Made by a program: the position numbers and the translations under genes. A stretch of DNA of 64,000 nt, taken from Apostichopus japonicus (taxonomy: Eukaryota > Echinodermata > Holothuroidea > Aspidochirotida > Stichopodidae). Shown piece by piece: positions 37,001 through 50,751 of the stretch. The notes beneath the pieces are model-generated. The model had not been told where the DNA came from, made no database searches, and saw nothing but the letters and a program-made list of their open reading frames with translations. Position 1 is the stretch's first letter, and the number at the start of each line of letters is the position of its first letter. Location: assembly GCF_037975245.1 (NCBI RefSeq), contig NC_092575.1, positions 2,921,001 through 2,985,000 on the forward strand, read 5' to 3'.

Positions 37001-39202
37001 ATGTATGGATATGTAATTAACATGTATACATTTACTATGTATCATTCTGTATATGTATCTATTCATCTGTCCATCTATTCATCTGTGTATCTAGATATCC
37101 GTCTATCAAATATACACACACACATGTATATGTAATTTACCTAGAGACACACACACACAGAACACACACTCACATAATAAGTCTTACCGTAACAGTTTGG
37201 CTTCATAAAGCTGGGAGAATTTGTAATGGCCGTTTGGGATGGGCGGCTCAGGGCTTATTAATAAAAAGCACTGGCAATAAACAAAGCTGAATGTAGTAGG
37301 CGAGCAAAAAAACTGGGAAGCTATTCAAAATTGCATTGGCTATTTGGTTGAGAATATGTTGTTACCACAGTAGTAGAGTTGCTAAGAATGGTAATAAAAA
37401 TGACATAAATTATCAAACTGGAGGCAGATTTAGAGGTTTTTTGTTGTGGAAAAGAGCCTCTTCCTTATAACTTTTATGTCTTTATTCATTCATGACAGCT
37501 AAAATAGTTCACCTAGATTGTCTACAGACAAAAGACAATTGAACAAAAAATTTAGCAATAAAAGAGAGAATTGAGAGAAGATTCCAAATGAAAAGTTGAC
37601 AGTTCTATATATTTAGGATCGTTTCTGACCTCCTAGCGAAACCTTTAAAACCTTTAAAAATCTTAAAAACCTTTATTCCAAAAACAGCTCTTTATTTTTC
37701 AAAAATACTCTTTAAAACCTTGAAAAAGCTTTATTTTTATTTTCAGTTTACTTTTTTTTTTTTAAATGATTTAGTTTTAGAGTAGAAATATTGTATTCAG
37801 TCATGCTAACCATTGGCCATTAAGTTTTTGAGGACAAAACAGACTCACGAACAACAGTTAATGTAGGTCAGGTAACTTAAATAAGGGCCACTTATGATGT
37901 AAAAATGGGTATAGATGGTGAGTATGTTACAAATTAACTTCATTTTGGACCTTTGAAAATCTTTTTTTTCATGTTTGAAAGCCCTTAAAAACCTTTATTT
38001 CTTCTTTTACAACCTTTGTAAAAAACTTTATGTCGTTGAAGAGCTACTAAGGTGTCTGTCATGACTAAAGTTACAGTATATAATTTTGTGCAAGGAAGGA
38101 AACATTGATATCAAACAGTCATGATTTAGGGAGAGGGAAAAGGCTGGTGGACAAAGCAAAGGGGATTAATGGGGGGGGGGGGGAGAAGAGTAGCAGCTGT
38201 AGAGAATTACTTTCAATATTATGTCTAGTGTTTCAGTGTTCTGCTTATAACATTATATACAGAATAAATAATGTGCAAAACGATTTTTTTGGAGTTGAGA
38301 TCTTACGAAAGAGATGTCTTGTTAATTACTGGTCTAGTAATTTGATACCGTTGTACAGACAAGTGTTTTTTTTTTTAAATGATTCCATTACAATGTTCAG
38401 GATTATTTATTCACGTATATGTTTCCTGCAATGTGATATACGACGGACAGACAAAATGTAGGCCTAATGGTGATAATGATTCCCGTGCTAGTTTCGGTTT
38501 GCGATGATCAATTCCAGAATTAGACATGACATTTGTCTGTTCCTGAAAAGTTTATTTGAGGTTGGTTTTGATAAACTCATTGAAACTTTGGATACTGGAA
38601 CAATGTGGCATATTTTCAGGGGCCGAACCATCCATCTATACTTCCAAGGGGATTTCTGCCCTGGGCCTACATCTTTTATGTACAGAACAACTTAAACAGT
38701 TGACAATTATTCAATTTTGTGTCAACAGTTGTAAAATATAGCATTTTGTATCTAAGCACGGTGCATTGTTCCAAAATTTCTCAAAGGGGGTTGGGGGGGG
38801 GGTGGATTTGGGACGGGGAGTACCTCTCTCAGATGAAATTGTCACATAAAATTTTTAAAATCTTCTCCTCCATCCGCCCATCAAACAAAATAGGTGGCTG
38901 CCCAGTTAAAAGTCAAATTTTTTAAAAGTTTTCTCATTTCCCCTTTGCAAACTTATGATTTATGCTCAAATTAGAAAATGTTGAGAGTGGCATCACATTC
39001 ATTTATTTCCCCCTCTGTCTCTCGTTAACCTACATTTGTTGAAAAAACCCTAAGAGGGATGTCTTGCTTATAGTTTGATTGATTACAATCTTGGTTCGAG
39101 TGATCCTCGGTAGATTTGAAAAAAATTGTCGATCAACTTCAAAATTGCAACTTTCAAAAAGCAACTCTTTGCTATGTTTACAATTTAAGCTGCACATTTT
39201 AG

Positions 39203-39366
39203 ATCCATTTCCTCCCTCACCTGTCTCCTCACAGCAACTGCACACTCACTCTACCTAGAGTGACCTGGTAACCTTTTGAAACTGACCTCCCATGGTGAGT
39301 TGGTGACAGGTCACCTCTGGTCAGCCTACCTCCCTCCTTATAATTCTATCACCCCAAAGTGCCAAG
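39203..39366 (+). mobile_element. R1 repeat, diverged
   Basis: Recognised by tttcctccctcacctgtctc, cacactcactctacctagag, tgacctggtaacctttt and the 3' end attctatcaccccaaagtgcc. The inner part contains a ggtgacaggtcacctctggtc palindrome-like stretch in place of the usual ccgg palindrome. Confidence 0.75.
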
Positions 39367-40542
39367 TTGAGTGTTTCTCAAAAGTTGGTTTCAACATCTT
39401 CATATATACGGTAGCTTTCCTTCCTTATTTTGTGGCTTCAGAAGTCAAAAGTGTAGGGAACTACTCGTCAGCCTCCAGATTATTGAATCATTTTGAATTT
39501 TTTTCTGTGAGTATTTTTGCAGCATGTTTGGTTTTTTACGTGGTTCTCCTTGTTGATTGTGGCTTTACTTTAGTGTATGTACCAGTTTCACAAACTTGCT
39601 GTGGTTTGGCTACAATATCTTACTATATATGCATTCTCTACCTGTAAAGGAAAGATAAGGTGCCAGAATATAGTACATTATAGTCTGCTAGTTTAAGGTT
39701 GCCAAAATCTTATCAGGTCTCATTAAACAGGCGAAAAGTTGAAAAAAGGTCGCAAATATGAAAAAGCAAAATGTAATCTCACATCTAAGTGGTCCTCCAA
39801 AGCTTGCCATATGTTATGTCCGGCTATGTTTGCACCTTTTTGGAGAAAGAACAGCTCAGAATTATATTCCCCATGCAAATAAATCGGCATCTATAATTCC
39901 TTTTGTTTATTTTAAATGATTATATATTTAATTTGACTAACAAGGAGAGAAAACTTTTCATTTGACACATACTGTAGCTCAGATATTTTAGATATTTTGC
40001 AAACTGTAGCTAATAAGAAAAGTGACCCCTGGCATTATGTTGAATGGACATCTGGCCATTAGGGAGCCTTTTAGGTTTCACACACCATTAAATGTAAATG
40101 GCTTGCATTACTGACCCAGTAAATCACAATAATCATAGAACAGATATCCATCCATTGCTCCGACCCCGACTGACGATTTCTTCTGTTTGTTGTTGCGGGA
40201 TGGGAAATGGTCATGTTTTGCATACTCTAGCATTTCATTCACCGGGGGTTTTAATAAATTCATGAGCTTATCTGACCTTTGGAATTCTCTTCGGTCATTG
40301 GTATGCATTACGAAATCATGCAGGAAGATGTTGCAAAATCTTAGTCTAACAGACGATGTTGAAATGCCTGGAGCAAGCACGTCTGAAGAATGGAGGGAAT
40401 AATTTCAGCAAGGTACTTTAATGCAACCTGTGTTTGAAAACTCCATCATTTACAAAATGAACATGAGATGGAATGTTGTGCTTCATATTGGAAATTCTCG
40501 TATCTGAAAAATTACACAATCTTTTTTCTTCCTCTGATGGAA

Positions 40543-40676
40543 AGACAATTCCATTGTTTGTCTGGTGCATTGCTACCCTCCCCTGGAATATCTCCTCACC
40601 AACAGATGAGACAATTCCATTGTTTGTCTGGTGCATTTGCTACCCTCCCCTGGAATATCTCCTCACCAAAACAGAT
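40543..40676. repeat. Two tandem copies of a 66-bp unit
   Basis: The unit agacaattccattgtttgtc...ctcctcaccaa occurs at 40543-40608 and 40609-40676 with only a few single-base indels. A recent local duplication. Confidence 0.9.
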
Positions 40677-42018
40677 GGCAAGTCATGCTCTCATACTGCA
40701 GGTTTAGCCTTTGCAGCTCCCTCTACCTTCGACTGATCTGGTGCGCCAACCTCGCACGCACACATCTATGCCTTTCCAAGATATGCTGAATGCAAAACTA
40801 CACAATCCACCTGTAAGTTGTATGCTATGATTGCATTCAAAACACTCTCTGTGTGTTGTAATGTGTGTAGTAGATTGCAGAAAATATCACACCTCTGATG
40901 TTTGTCTTTATGCCACTGCAATGGGATCATGTAGGCTTTTACAACACCTCAAAACGTATGGTTTTATGAAAGTATGGTTTAGCCAAACCATCTTGCCCCA
41001 GTTTGGACTTGATTAAGGTTAATGGGAGAATTACGAACCTTGGCGCTGCCTATACTGCCTTGCTTTAGAGCCCTCCTAATGCTTCTTCCTACTTTCCACC
41101 CCCTTCCTCCACCCCCATCTTCCACCCCCTCCCTCCACCTCCATTATTTCTTCTAAGACGATATCATTTAGGGATTTTCTTCTCCCCCATTCCCCACCCT
41201 TTCCTTGGAAATTTAGAAACACAGAAAAGGAAGGATTTCAACAAATTAAGAATTCTAAAGCAATGAAAGAGATTTTCAAAGAGTTGATTTGATACTGTGA
41301 GCTGTGAGGTCAGTATGGAATTAGAATTAAAACCGTCGGTCTTGTTCGTAGCCTGGAGCCATCATTTCATTTTTATTATTTAATACCTTTTCTGATGATG
41401 ATGTTTGTCTTTGTCTTGTAAGGTACAAATCTTCTTTAGTTATCGACAAGTTTTTTACGGAAGAACCAAAGCACATTATCAGTCAATTGTCCCACGCATT
41501 GTCAATACGACCATCAGTCACTTTCAAACTGTAGGCAGTTCTGAGAGCCATTGCGGTTGGGTAAAAGTCATATTTCACGTTGATGTGAAGGAAAAGAAAA
41601 GTTCAGAAATCTATAGCTTTAGTTTAATCATGATGGGTTCCCATTATGGTAATTAATGGATTTCCTGCAAATAAAAGCAAATCTTTCCATGGCCTCTCAT
41701 ACTTATAAACATTTCTAGATGGTTTTAACAAAAATCAACCCTTATGAAAGCATCTATCATTCTTCATTGTTATCAAGGGTGATTTCCCTGTCTGAGCACT
41801 CTGAAGGTGACAGGAATGTCAAATGGTAATGTACAATGTGGAAGGGATTGAGGATGGTAGGGGAGGGGGAGGGGAGGGGAAGGGAGGGGGAGATGGATGG
41901 TATAACACAAAGCAGGTATGAAAATAGGGCATGAAAGAGGGAGAAAATATTGAAGAAAATAAAGATGTTCTTCTGAGTTACTACAAAATCAGACCAAGGA
42001 TTGAAGTATTTACATCAC

Positions 42019-42175
42019 TAATGATCTTGCTCCTCATAACCAATTTAACCACTGTCCATTCAGGTTACTCTGTCTGGAATGATCTGGTTAAGGTTTAGCA
42101 CTTTTTAGACCTCGTCACTGGCCACCTTTGCTCTTCTGCAGTCCTTATTCTTCTGCCCCATTCTTCAGAAATTGT
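42019..42175 (+). repeat. Possible very diverged R1 copy
   Basis: Blocks atcttgctcctcataacc, ctggttaaggtttagcac, agacctcgtcactggccacc and tccttattcttctgccc follow the R1 order but each is poorly conserved. Low confidence. Confidence 0.3.
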
Positions 42176-42231
42176 AACAGTAAACCTGTATACATAAAGT
42201 AGTGTTTCTCAATTATCTTGTGTACACATTC

Positions 42232-42574
42232 CAACCGTCCAATCAGAAAGGTGTGTATGCATATGTGCAGCATATTTGCATATATCTGTTGAATATTGAA
42301 CACTTTTAGGTACTGGGTGTGTTCATCTATCCAATCAGAAAAGGGTTATTGAATGTGTTTAGAATATTCGCATATATATAACTCTTGAAATAAGAGGAAC
42401 TGGTTGTATAATATCCATCCATTTAAAAAAGGTGTGTATGAGTGTTTCAAGAATATTTGCCAACTTCTATTGAATATTGATCATTTTATACTGCTTTTGT
42501 TCCACCAGGATCCAATCAAAAATGTGTATATGCACATGTTCAGACTATTTGCATATATCTGTTGAATTTGGATC
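42232..42574. repeat. Degenerate tandem array, about 90-bp unit, CCAAT and octamer motifs
   Basis: Four diverged units start near 42239, 42331, 42417 and 42511. Each has a ccaatcagaaaggtgtgtat-like part, then atatttgcatatatctgttg and gaatattga. Two units keep ATTTGCAT, the POU/octamer word, and three keep CCAATCA. An old minisatellite; regulatory use is speculation. Confidence 0.65.
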
Positions 42575-42774
42575 CCTTAACAGAGTTGACTGTGCTTGCA
42601 GTATCACATTTGTATTGGCTGGCACAATGTACTGTAAGTTTGTTACATTATATGTTTCACTATGTGATACTATCCAATAGCTCAAGGACAGTCTTTCATT
42701 AGTCTCCTCAAATTATATCATATAAATGTTAATGGTTTGGCCTAGACTAGTGAGACTATCACAGTTCATTATAT

Positions 42775-42903
42775 AACTTTGCTCCTCGCTTACCTGTCTC
42801 CCCACAACCCCGGCACCCTCATTCTACCATGCCTAGAATTAACTGGTAACCTGTGACCGGCTCCTCTGGTCAATGCCCTTCTGATTATAATATCCAAAGT
42901 GCC
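42775..42903 (+). mobile_element. R1 repeat
   Basis: Clear copy: aactttgctcctcgcttacc, tgtctccccacaacccc, ctcattctaccatgcctaga, aactggtaacc, then a shortened gaccggctcctctggtca palindrome and atatccaaagtgcc. The gcgccctct block is deleted. Confidence 0.85.
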
Positions 42904-44269
42904 AGCATCGTACGTTTTTCCGTCTGGATTTTTCTCAACGTTATTCGTACGGAACTGTGACCTAGGATTTTAGTCTTTCCATCCTTTGGATACTGAAGTA
43001 GTTACCAAGCGTGCACAACCCGATATGAATCCTTTTTTTTGCATCAAACATTGTGGCTGTTATTAACAACATACGATTTTTACATTAGCTTTGTACAAAA
43101 AAACACCCTACACAATCTTCAACCATACACACATGCATTTACTGAAGGTGGCCACGCAGTGTCATGGTACATAAAATTATACAGATGCGTTTTACAGAGA
43201 TTTTTGAAAATGTTTAATTATCATTGCTTTTGCAGGTGGCTGCTGCCATAAGAATATAGCTACATAGGCTGCAAGTGTAGACTGTCAAGAGCACAAAATA
43301 TAATGTATTAGTTACAGTTAATCTACATGCAAAGAGCATATTAAATGCTGTGTGAAATCACCATGTGTGTATCTTTGCTTATATACTAAGTATTGTACTG
43401 AGCAGAGTTACCTCACACTCACCCCCAAGTATTTGTAGCCATATACTTGGGAATTTTGTGGAAAGGAGTAAGTCAATCTATATATGCAAAGAGCAGATAA
43501 GATGATGTAGGCATCGCTGTGAAAAGTAAGACTATATACACCTTACACACCATGCATGTATCTTTACCTGTACTGAGTACCTACTGAACTTGAAGCAAAT
43601 CCCTACAATAGTACAAAGTATTATAATTCATAGCGATCTTGTACATTTTGTACCCACCTCTCGTGGATCATAATTATAATACACAACAGGGAATGTTTGG
43701 AAAGTATCTATACTATTTGCAAGGCTTATTACTTGTACTCATGCTTGGAGCCTTGTACTCATCATATACTTGTACTCATAGCAAGATGAATAACACTTGT
43801 ACAGTACTTGTACCCACTGTGTCCTTCTCGTAGTACTACAAATCTGCTGCATAGTCTTGTGGTTATTTGGCCATGTAGGTTTCTTTCAAATATTTTTATA
43901 CTTGTTTTATCAGAGAGAGAGAGAGATGATCAGTCGGTAGTCTGCTCCACGAAATGTTTCCTTTGACATTTCTAGAACCAGTTTTTAAGGAATATCAACC
44001 GTAAATATAAATATTAATATCAACCATAAATATAAATATTACTTCATGATTGTAAAAATTTATGATCATTCTTTGCCTTCTTTTGTTTTGTTTTTTGGAA
44101 CATCTATTTCGATCAATCTCATTGGGTTAAATATAAGAGAGAGACAGGAAAAAGAAGAGAAGATAAATAAAATTAAAAAAAAAATCATCCAAATAGAAAT
44201 ATGGAGCCTTCATTTTTACTAGCCGGTACATCTTATTAAAACCATAAATTATAAAGCTAGGCATGTTGT

Positions 44270-44362
44270 AATATTGTTTGCATCTTTCTCCTCTTTCCTT
44301 TTGCTTCTCTTAATTCCTCTTTCTCTTTCTCTTCTCTCTCCCTCTCTCTCTCTCTCCCTCTC
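44270..44362. repeat. CT-rich polypyrimidine tract
   Basis: About 90 bp of CTCT/TTCT sequence (ctctctccctctctctctct) on the + strand. A similar shorter tract lies at 44726-44775. The long minus-strand Arg/Glu frame over it is a composition artefact. Confidence 0.85.
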
Positions 44363-46766
44363 CAATATTTCTTTATGCTGATTAGTCTCCTGTAATTGCT
44401 TTGATGTACAGCTGTGATATTGCAAACTGCTTGCAATATTTTACAGTACTTTACACCTCGGAACCTATCGGTTGTAATCAGATGAAAAGCACAAAGTGTG
44501 CACGATTCATCTTCGTCTCTCATTTCCTGAGTCGCGGTTCGTATCGGTAATGAGCTTGAGAAAGTCGCCCCGCTGAACACAGTTTTTGTCTGCTGCATAC
44601 ACAATACATGTACTCTACATATGCCGAGCCCTAGTAGGAGGTTCACACTGTCGTACATATGTATGTATGTCTCGCTGTAAAAGCGTGTGTGAGTCAGTAT
44701 GTATGTACAAATGTCTCTTTGTTTGCTCTTACTCTCCCTCTCTCTCCCTCTCTCGCTCAATCTCTCTGCATCTGTCTCCATCTCTTTACATTGTTGATAT
44801 GATTATTTTTTTCTCTCATCATTTTATTAATGGATTCCAGGGTTCCCACAAATGTTGCCTTTCTCCATCCTCCTCCTAGAGTTTGTATGCTGTCCTCTTA
44901 AATGGTTTTCTGTATTAACAGCTGTGTAGAGTCTTAAGGTGATCTAACTGTACACAGTGTGCTGATGCAGCAGCCTATAAGAGCACATGCAGTTTGCAGT
45001 GCCCCATCTTCCGAAGACTGCAGTAGCTACGTACACACGCTGCCTCTCTCCATCTCCCTCCGTCTCTCTCCGTCTCTCATTTGTATCAGCGAGTGACCTT
45101 TGGTATTTCAAAATTCCTGTCGCAAAACGGAAGATGTATCGCTACTGTTAGATTCTGCGTAGAGTCTGGGCAATGGACAAAAAGCTTACGATGTGTTCTA
45201 CTGACTGATTGCAACAATTGCCCAGGTATCTCCATCTGTTAACAGGGAAGGGGTTAAAAGCAGGTCGTTCCTCCTTTGTAGCAGCTAGATCATGCATTGT
45301 GTTGTACTCACGGTGCATAGCAGGGGAGAAGGGATGTTTTTATTAAATAACAGACCTTTTGAAATTTTACTTTTTGTTTTTCACTTTTTGTTTATTAATT
45401 TTCCTTTTCCAGAATGTAGATAGAATTTGAGGTTCTCTTATATCTGTAATTGTTTTGTCGGACTTGTGTTGAAAAATGTCGACATTTAAGCGAGTTGTTG
45501 TTTGTAAGATGACAAAAGGACATATTGTTATTGATTATACGGGGAAGTTAGTCTTTACATTTCACTTAATCTTATTACTATATGCATGCCCTAGTGAGAA
45601 AAAAAGAAGAAGTGACTCTAGGAATTGCTTGATTTTTAATTTATGGCCAGTATTATTCCTTTGCGTGCCACTGGAGCATCAACCCCCTGTACATGACAAT
45701 GTCATCAGGATGGGTTTGAATGCATGCTGGCAAACCCACGTAGCTCTGTAAAAGAGATTGCTTTACATCTCTGACGAAATTTCCCAGAGGAACTATCTTA
45801 TTCCTTACGAGTGGCAGTCTAAGATGGGCACATCTGGATAATTGGTGATGTTTTTATATTGTCGGTACATGGGAAGAGGAACTTTTTGGGGATTAAAGTG
45901 TTAAACAAAAATGGACTCAATGCATTTTTAACATGTAATGTTGATGGGGGAGGGGGGGGGATGACGAGTCAATCGGATAAAATCTAATCCATGGTTTCTG
46001 GAAATTAATCTGTAAAAAGAGGGGGCGGCTGATTTAGAAAGTTGATCTTCCCGATAAGACACATGGATAACAATAGAAGATTATAATACCTGCGCATTTG
46101 TCTCGGTCACTGTACATATAATACTTTTTACAATGCTGTATAAATTTTTCCAGTAGAAATAGTGTTGTTATCCATTCTTTGGTGCCTTGCTGTTTACTTT
46201 GGCAGTAACGGGAATATTTTTTATTATTGACAGAATTATTAAAAATTTAAATAACACATTAAGGGCTCCATCAAAACATCGTAAGCTAATGGCAAAGGAT
46301 GGGCAAATGCATACACCTCTGTTAGACTCTATGACAATGCGTAAGGCACAACATTGCAGACTTAAAAGGTTACCATGGTGATTTGCCATCAGGTAGTATC
46401 GGTGTGCAAGTTTTCTAGATCCTGCCACCACTCTTCCTTTCCGCATTGCCCACTTCAGCCTCCTCTTCAACCTCTCCTTCACCCTTACTTGTCATCCTTC
46501 TTTTTCACCCTTTCTTCCACCTTTCTCTTCCCTCCTCTTCTCCACACATACCCTTCTACCTGCCCTTCAACCTTTCCTTACCCTTCCCATTCCCCTTCAC
46601 CTTTACCTCCTCCCCTCACTTCCACCCATGTCTTCTTTCTTACCCTTCACCAACCACCTGCAGGCTGTCCTTTTGTTGCCTACCTTAGTACCACGTTCCC
46701 TTGTTATAGTTACTTGATGTATGGTACCTACAGTATATATTACATGCATATCTATGCCAAAGCATT

Positions 46767-46860
46767 GACTTCACTCCTCTCTTACCTGTCTCCATTCTAC
46801 TTATGCACTAAATCTACCTATAGCCTACAACAGTTGGTCACATGTTAGCACTGCGCCTTG
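46767..46860 (+). mobile_element. R1 repeat, partial
   Basis: Contains gacttcactcctctcttacc, tgtctccattctacttatgc, actaaatctacctatagcc, a diverged middle and tgttagcactgcgcc. The 3' third is missing. Confidence 0.7.
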
Positions 46861-49028
46861 ATATACCTATATACTACATGTGTATTTATGCCAATGCGTA
46901 TACCTCCCAGTTAGCAGATCTATAAGCGGTGTCAACAAGCAATAATACATAAACAGTGGAAGTCACTATGTAGACACAGTTGAAGTTGAATGAGAGGTTA
47001 GCTACAGAGCAAATTTGAACAATTTGTGATGAAAGAAGAACAGACCGACGACCCATAAGTAGTATTCACAAATTTCAAATCAGTTCAAATGAAACAACAT
47101 GTGTGACCTGGACAAAATGTGGTTCATTTGCACCAATTCAGTTTCCCGGTCGATAACAACAAAATTAAAAAAAGAAGAAGAAAATTGTAACACCGATGTT
47201 GTTGTTGTATTTGCTACCAGCAAATATTGTTTTCCACATTTGTGGGAATGATATGTTTCATCTTGTTTTGGCAGCTGTCCAGATTGTTCAACTGTGATAT
47301 AACACTTGTAGGTTTTGCATAACTTGTATTTTTATGAGGATTTAGCTAAACATCAGCTGTTGAGGAGCAACTGGCTCAGGTAACCGTTTCCTCGTTAGTG
47401 ATAGGCTCCTCCTGTTGTCATAATTATCTTTGTCGTGTTGCTTCTGTCGAAAAGAGTGTATTCTCTGAGCAGAAAAGGCTAGGGTTTATTTCTTCTTTAA
47501 CATTACTGAAGTTGATTCAAAGTCCAAACCGGACGGCAACTCAGTTTTGGATTGACTAATACAGGTTGTATACATGTGTTCATGCATCTAGGCCATCGAA
47601 AAGAGGAACGCATATTAACATTGTTATGTATGTAGTAACAGAGGTTCTGCTCACCTAGTCTGAACATTCCTCCCTTTAAACCACATCATGAGAGGATATA
47701 GAACAACTCGAACATGACCGAGTCCAGTTCAGTAAGACCAGATGGCGACCTATATCTTTAATTGACTTTAGAAGTCGTAAACATGCTTCAATGAACAGTT
47801 GAAAACATTCACGCTTAGTAATCATATTGTGGTGGATATCCCTATTACTACCCACTCTATTTTTTTATTTTCTATTTTCTATTAGTTGCTTGTCAGATCT
47901 ACGCTTACAGTGTAGATAAGCAACTTAGCTGTCATTGCCATTCAATGTTTAGTACGTGTGTCCATGAACTCGGGCAATGGAGAACAGGAACTACAGTAGC
48001 TATATTAACCACTTACAGTGGGTGTAGTGACGGAAATTCCCAGCTCATACTGTAGCTGGTGTTAACAGTCTTGCCTTGTGCTTAGTTCCTTGTTGAATGT
48101 GCATTCCGTCCAGCTACAACAGACCAAAGCCATACCTAGTCTGCATGGTCTCCATATTCAATCTTTTTTGGGGGACTAATTGGTTAGCAATCACATATTT
48201 ATGACAAGTTTTGGCCAATTTGCAGAGGATGGAGCTCATGAGGCAAACGAACGGCAATTATTTGAATTGTTCGACCCCGATCTATACGTTTAATGTAACT
48301 TTTTTTATATATCGCTTCCTCACTTTTTTAGTTTAAGATAAGTCTCATTTTAATAAGACAAATTACAATTAACATAACCTTTGGCTGTAGAGTGAGGTAG
48401 TGAAGAACACTGTAAGGGAGAGTAACTATTGAATATATTTACTGTTTGTCCCTAAATATTAACTTTGGCTGAGCTGTGGATAATATTGAGAGTGACAGCT
48501 CAACATGTATAAGTAGTTGCTCACTGTGTGACCGGGATTCAGGAAATTTGGACAATGAAGATACGGTCGCTGTATTGTTCAACGATTTATTAATAAGATG
48601 CAACTTTCACCTCTCGTCACCTTTGCATGGAACAATTAAGAACCAGCCGGATACTATTTGGGCTCCATAGCTGTAACCGAAGAATCACATTTACCTAATC
48701 TAAAAGGCCACCTACTGTGTTAGGCTGTGAAGCCTATCAGTCCTAAAGGATACTTGCATTATTTAAAATAAAAACAATAATTGTCTTTCAATGTCCATCC
48801 TTTTACACCTTGTTTAAATTTGAGAATGCAAGGAGGATCAGATAAATTGACATCACTCCTGAAGGGAAAAATGCATGCATTCAAAAACATTGAAAATCAA
48901 GCAGTGATTCGTTGTTAGATGAAGTAGCTTCATCCTGACTTCAGATAAGTCCACAAAGAACGTAAACCAGACGTGAAACAAAGGTGTGAAAAATTCCAAT
49001 AGAAACACAGGCGATAGAATAGGCTTCT

Positions 49029-49240
49029 GAATGGTAGATTTGGAAGGAGGAGGTCAGTGACCTTGGAAGGGGTCATAGGGGGCGCAGTGCATGAATGTTA
49101 CTAGTTAAAAGGCTAAGATAGATTGATGGGGCGCAGTTCAAGAATGTTACTAGTTAATAGGCTAAGTAAGATTGGTGTGCATAGGTGAGGGAGACAGGTA
49201 AGTATCGTTCATTTGTAAATACCCAGACCAGTAAGTTTGG
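49029..49240 (-). mobile_element. R1 repeat, inverted, with internal 48-bp duplication
   Basis: Complement orientation: atggtagatttggaaggagg, tgaccttggaaggggtcata, gggggcgcagtgcatg, then gggagacaggtaagtatcg and accagtaagttt. The block gcgcagt...gaatgttactagttaa is tandemly duplicated (about 49083 and 49131). It carries a perfect CAG|GTAAGT donor in sense with GRK2 (CAGGTAAG at 49195-49202). Confidence 0.8.
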
Positions 49241-50649
49241 GGGCGGGGGGGGGGGAGGGGTGTCTGCAAGGGCGATCGTGATCTTAGTGTGAATGCTCAC
49301 AAATCCGGGACGGGACCCCGCAGTCGTGATATTCTTTCGGCAGGATCCGACATGGCAAGTGCAATTGCGTTTGTAGTGTAAATGCTTAAGGATCAGAGGA
49401 CCCAACATCTCCAGTTACTGTACTTACCCTGGTCACTTCCGCATCAACACAGACGGAAGGCGGGTGCACTGTAGTGTACCTAGCTAATTGATTTGCAAAC
49501 AAACATCGTGACATTTTGGAATTTCTGTAACACTCTTTGGTCCGCCACAGAGTCATATATGGGGACTCGTCCAGGGTCGGCTTTGTTACCTTCCCCCGAA
49601 GGAAGCTATTCAATAACCTGATCCCACTTGCATTCTGAAATTATGTGAACAAGGGCCTTGTGGAAGTAGTCACGTATGCAGTTTACATTGACGTTCTATG
49701 TAAAGCTAAAGCTGAAGAAAAATAGTAATTTCAAAGAGTTTGAAGGAATCCAGAGGAATGATTGAGATATGTTTTAAACTTTGGAAGTGTATCATGTAGA
49801 TGTAGAGCTCACAGTGGTAACTAGGGACAAAAAACATGTCCCGTGTGGGCCGTGTCAAAGGTCATAGTATAGGCTAAATGATGTAGATAATAAAAGAAGT
49901 TCTCAGTTCAGGTCATGTGCACCTAGATAAGTTCAATAGAAATTCCTGAGAAAAATCTTTAAAGAACATGAATCCTTCAACCCAGAGGAATGTATATATT
50001 TTATTATATTGTCTATTTACAACTGTTTCTTGGACTCAACCCTCTTTACAGCTATTTGTTATGTTAACCATTGACATTGATCGCCTCCATGGTACCACTG
50101 GACCACCTCCACCCTACTGCCCTCCTAATATGTCATCTAAATGATCATAATGAGGTCAAAGGGACCATATAGAAATAATCAATGAACCAAAAATAAGCAT
50201 CACATACTGATACCAAACTTCGGTTAAGCCTATCTCAGTTTATGCCACCACAGAAACTTGTGAAACGCATAGTTTGCACAAAAATATAATGACAAAACTA
50301 AAATGTAAAAAAAAAAAAATTTTAATTTAAATTTTTTGTAAAAGGGCTTAAAAGGTTTTGTAAAGATTTTTGCATATCTAGCATATTCTGTGTCACCATA
50401 TTATCTTGAACTTAAAAATATCGCACATTTTCTGATGTGCGAAATTTTTAGATTACATCTGTCTGGACCCATTATGGTAATGTTACTGTTTCCATCTTTG
50501 AGTGGATATGTCATTACTCAATTATGTGCTGGTACTGTAGTTACTGATAGAAGTCTGTTACATCAATGACTGTATATGTTGGAGGATGATGACATAATGT
50601 TTTTCCCTCAACCTTTTCTATTTTCTTTCTCTCTCTCTCTTCTCTGCAG

Positions 50650-50751
50650 ATCAAAGACTATGAAAAATTAGACTCGGTTGAAGAACGGCTGAAAAGCGCC
50701 AAACACGTATTTGACAACTACGTCATGAAAGATCTTTTAGCTAGCAATCAT
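50650..50751 (+). CDS. GRK2: GRK2/3 coding exon 4: Gq-binding helix of the RGS-homology domain
   Basis: Encodes residues 89-122, phase 0 at both ends. Acceptor CTCTGCAG|ATC; donor CAT|GTAAGT, which has T rather than G at -1. The stretch HVFDNYVMKDLL places Phe109, Asp110, Tyr112, Met114 and Leu118 exactly where mammalian GRK2 has its Gαq/11 contact helix. Position 106 is Lys instead of Arg, a conservative change at a reported contact. Tyr92, a reported Src site, is present. These residues suggest that the invertebrate protein can also bind and sequester Gq; that is inference from conservation. Confidence 0.97.

Larger units (their letters stand above)
28916..50649 (+). other. Intron 3 of GRK2 (21,734 bp, phase 0)
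   Basis: Begins GTGAGT, ends CTCTGCAG. The largest intron. It contains R1 copies, a (CTC/CTG)n tract, a CpG-dense island at about 33.7-34.0 kb, tandem duplications at 32.5, 40.5 and 42.2 kb, and several poly-G and CT-rich runs, listed separately. The remaining stretches (e.g. 34700-37600, 43000-46700, 46900-48900) show no feature I can support. Confidence 0.9.

Noticed and set aside
44257-44781. 174-codon minus-strand frame rich in Arg/Glu
   Set aside because: Driven by CT-rich simple sequence at both ends; no homology seen.
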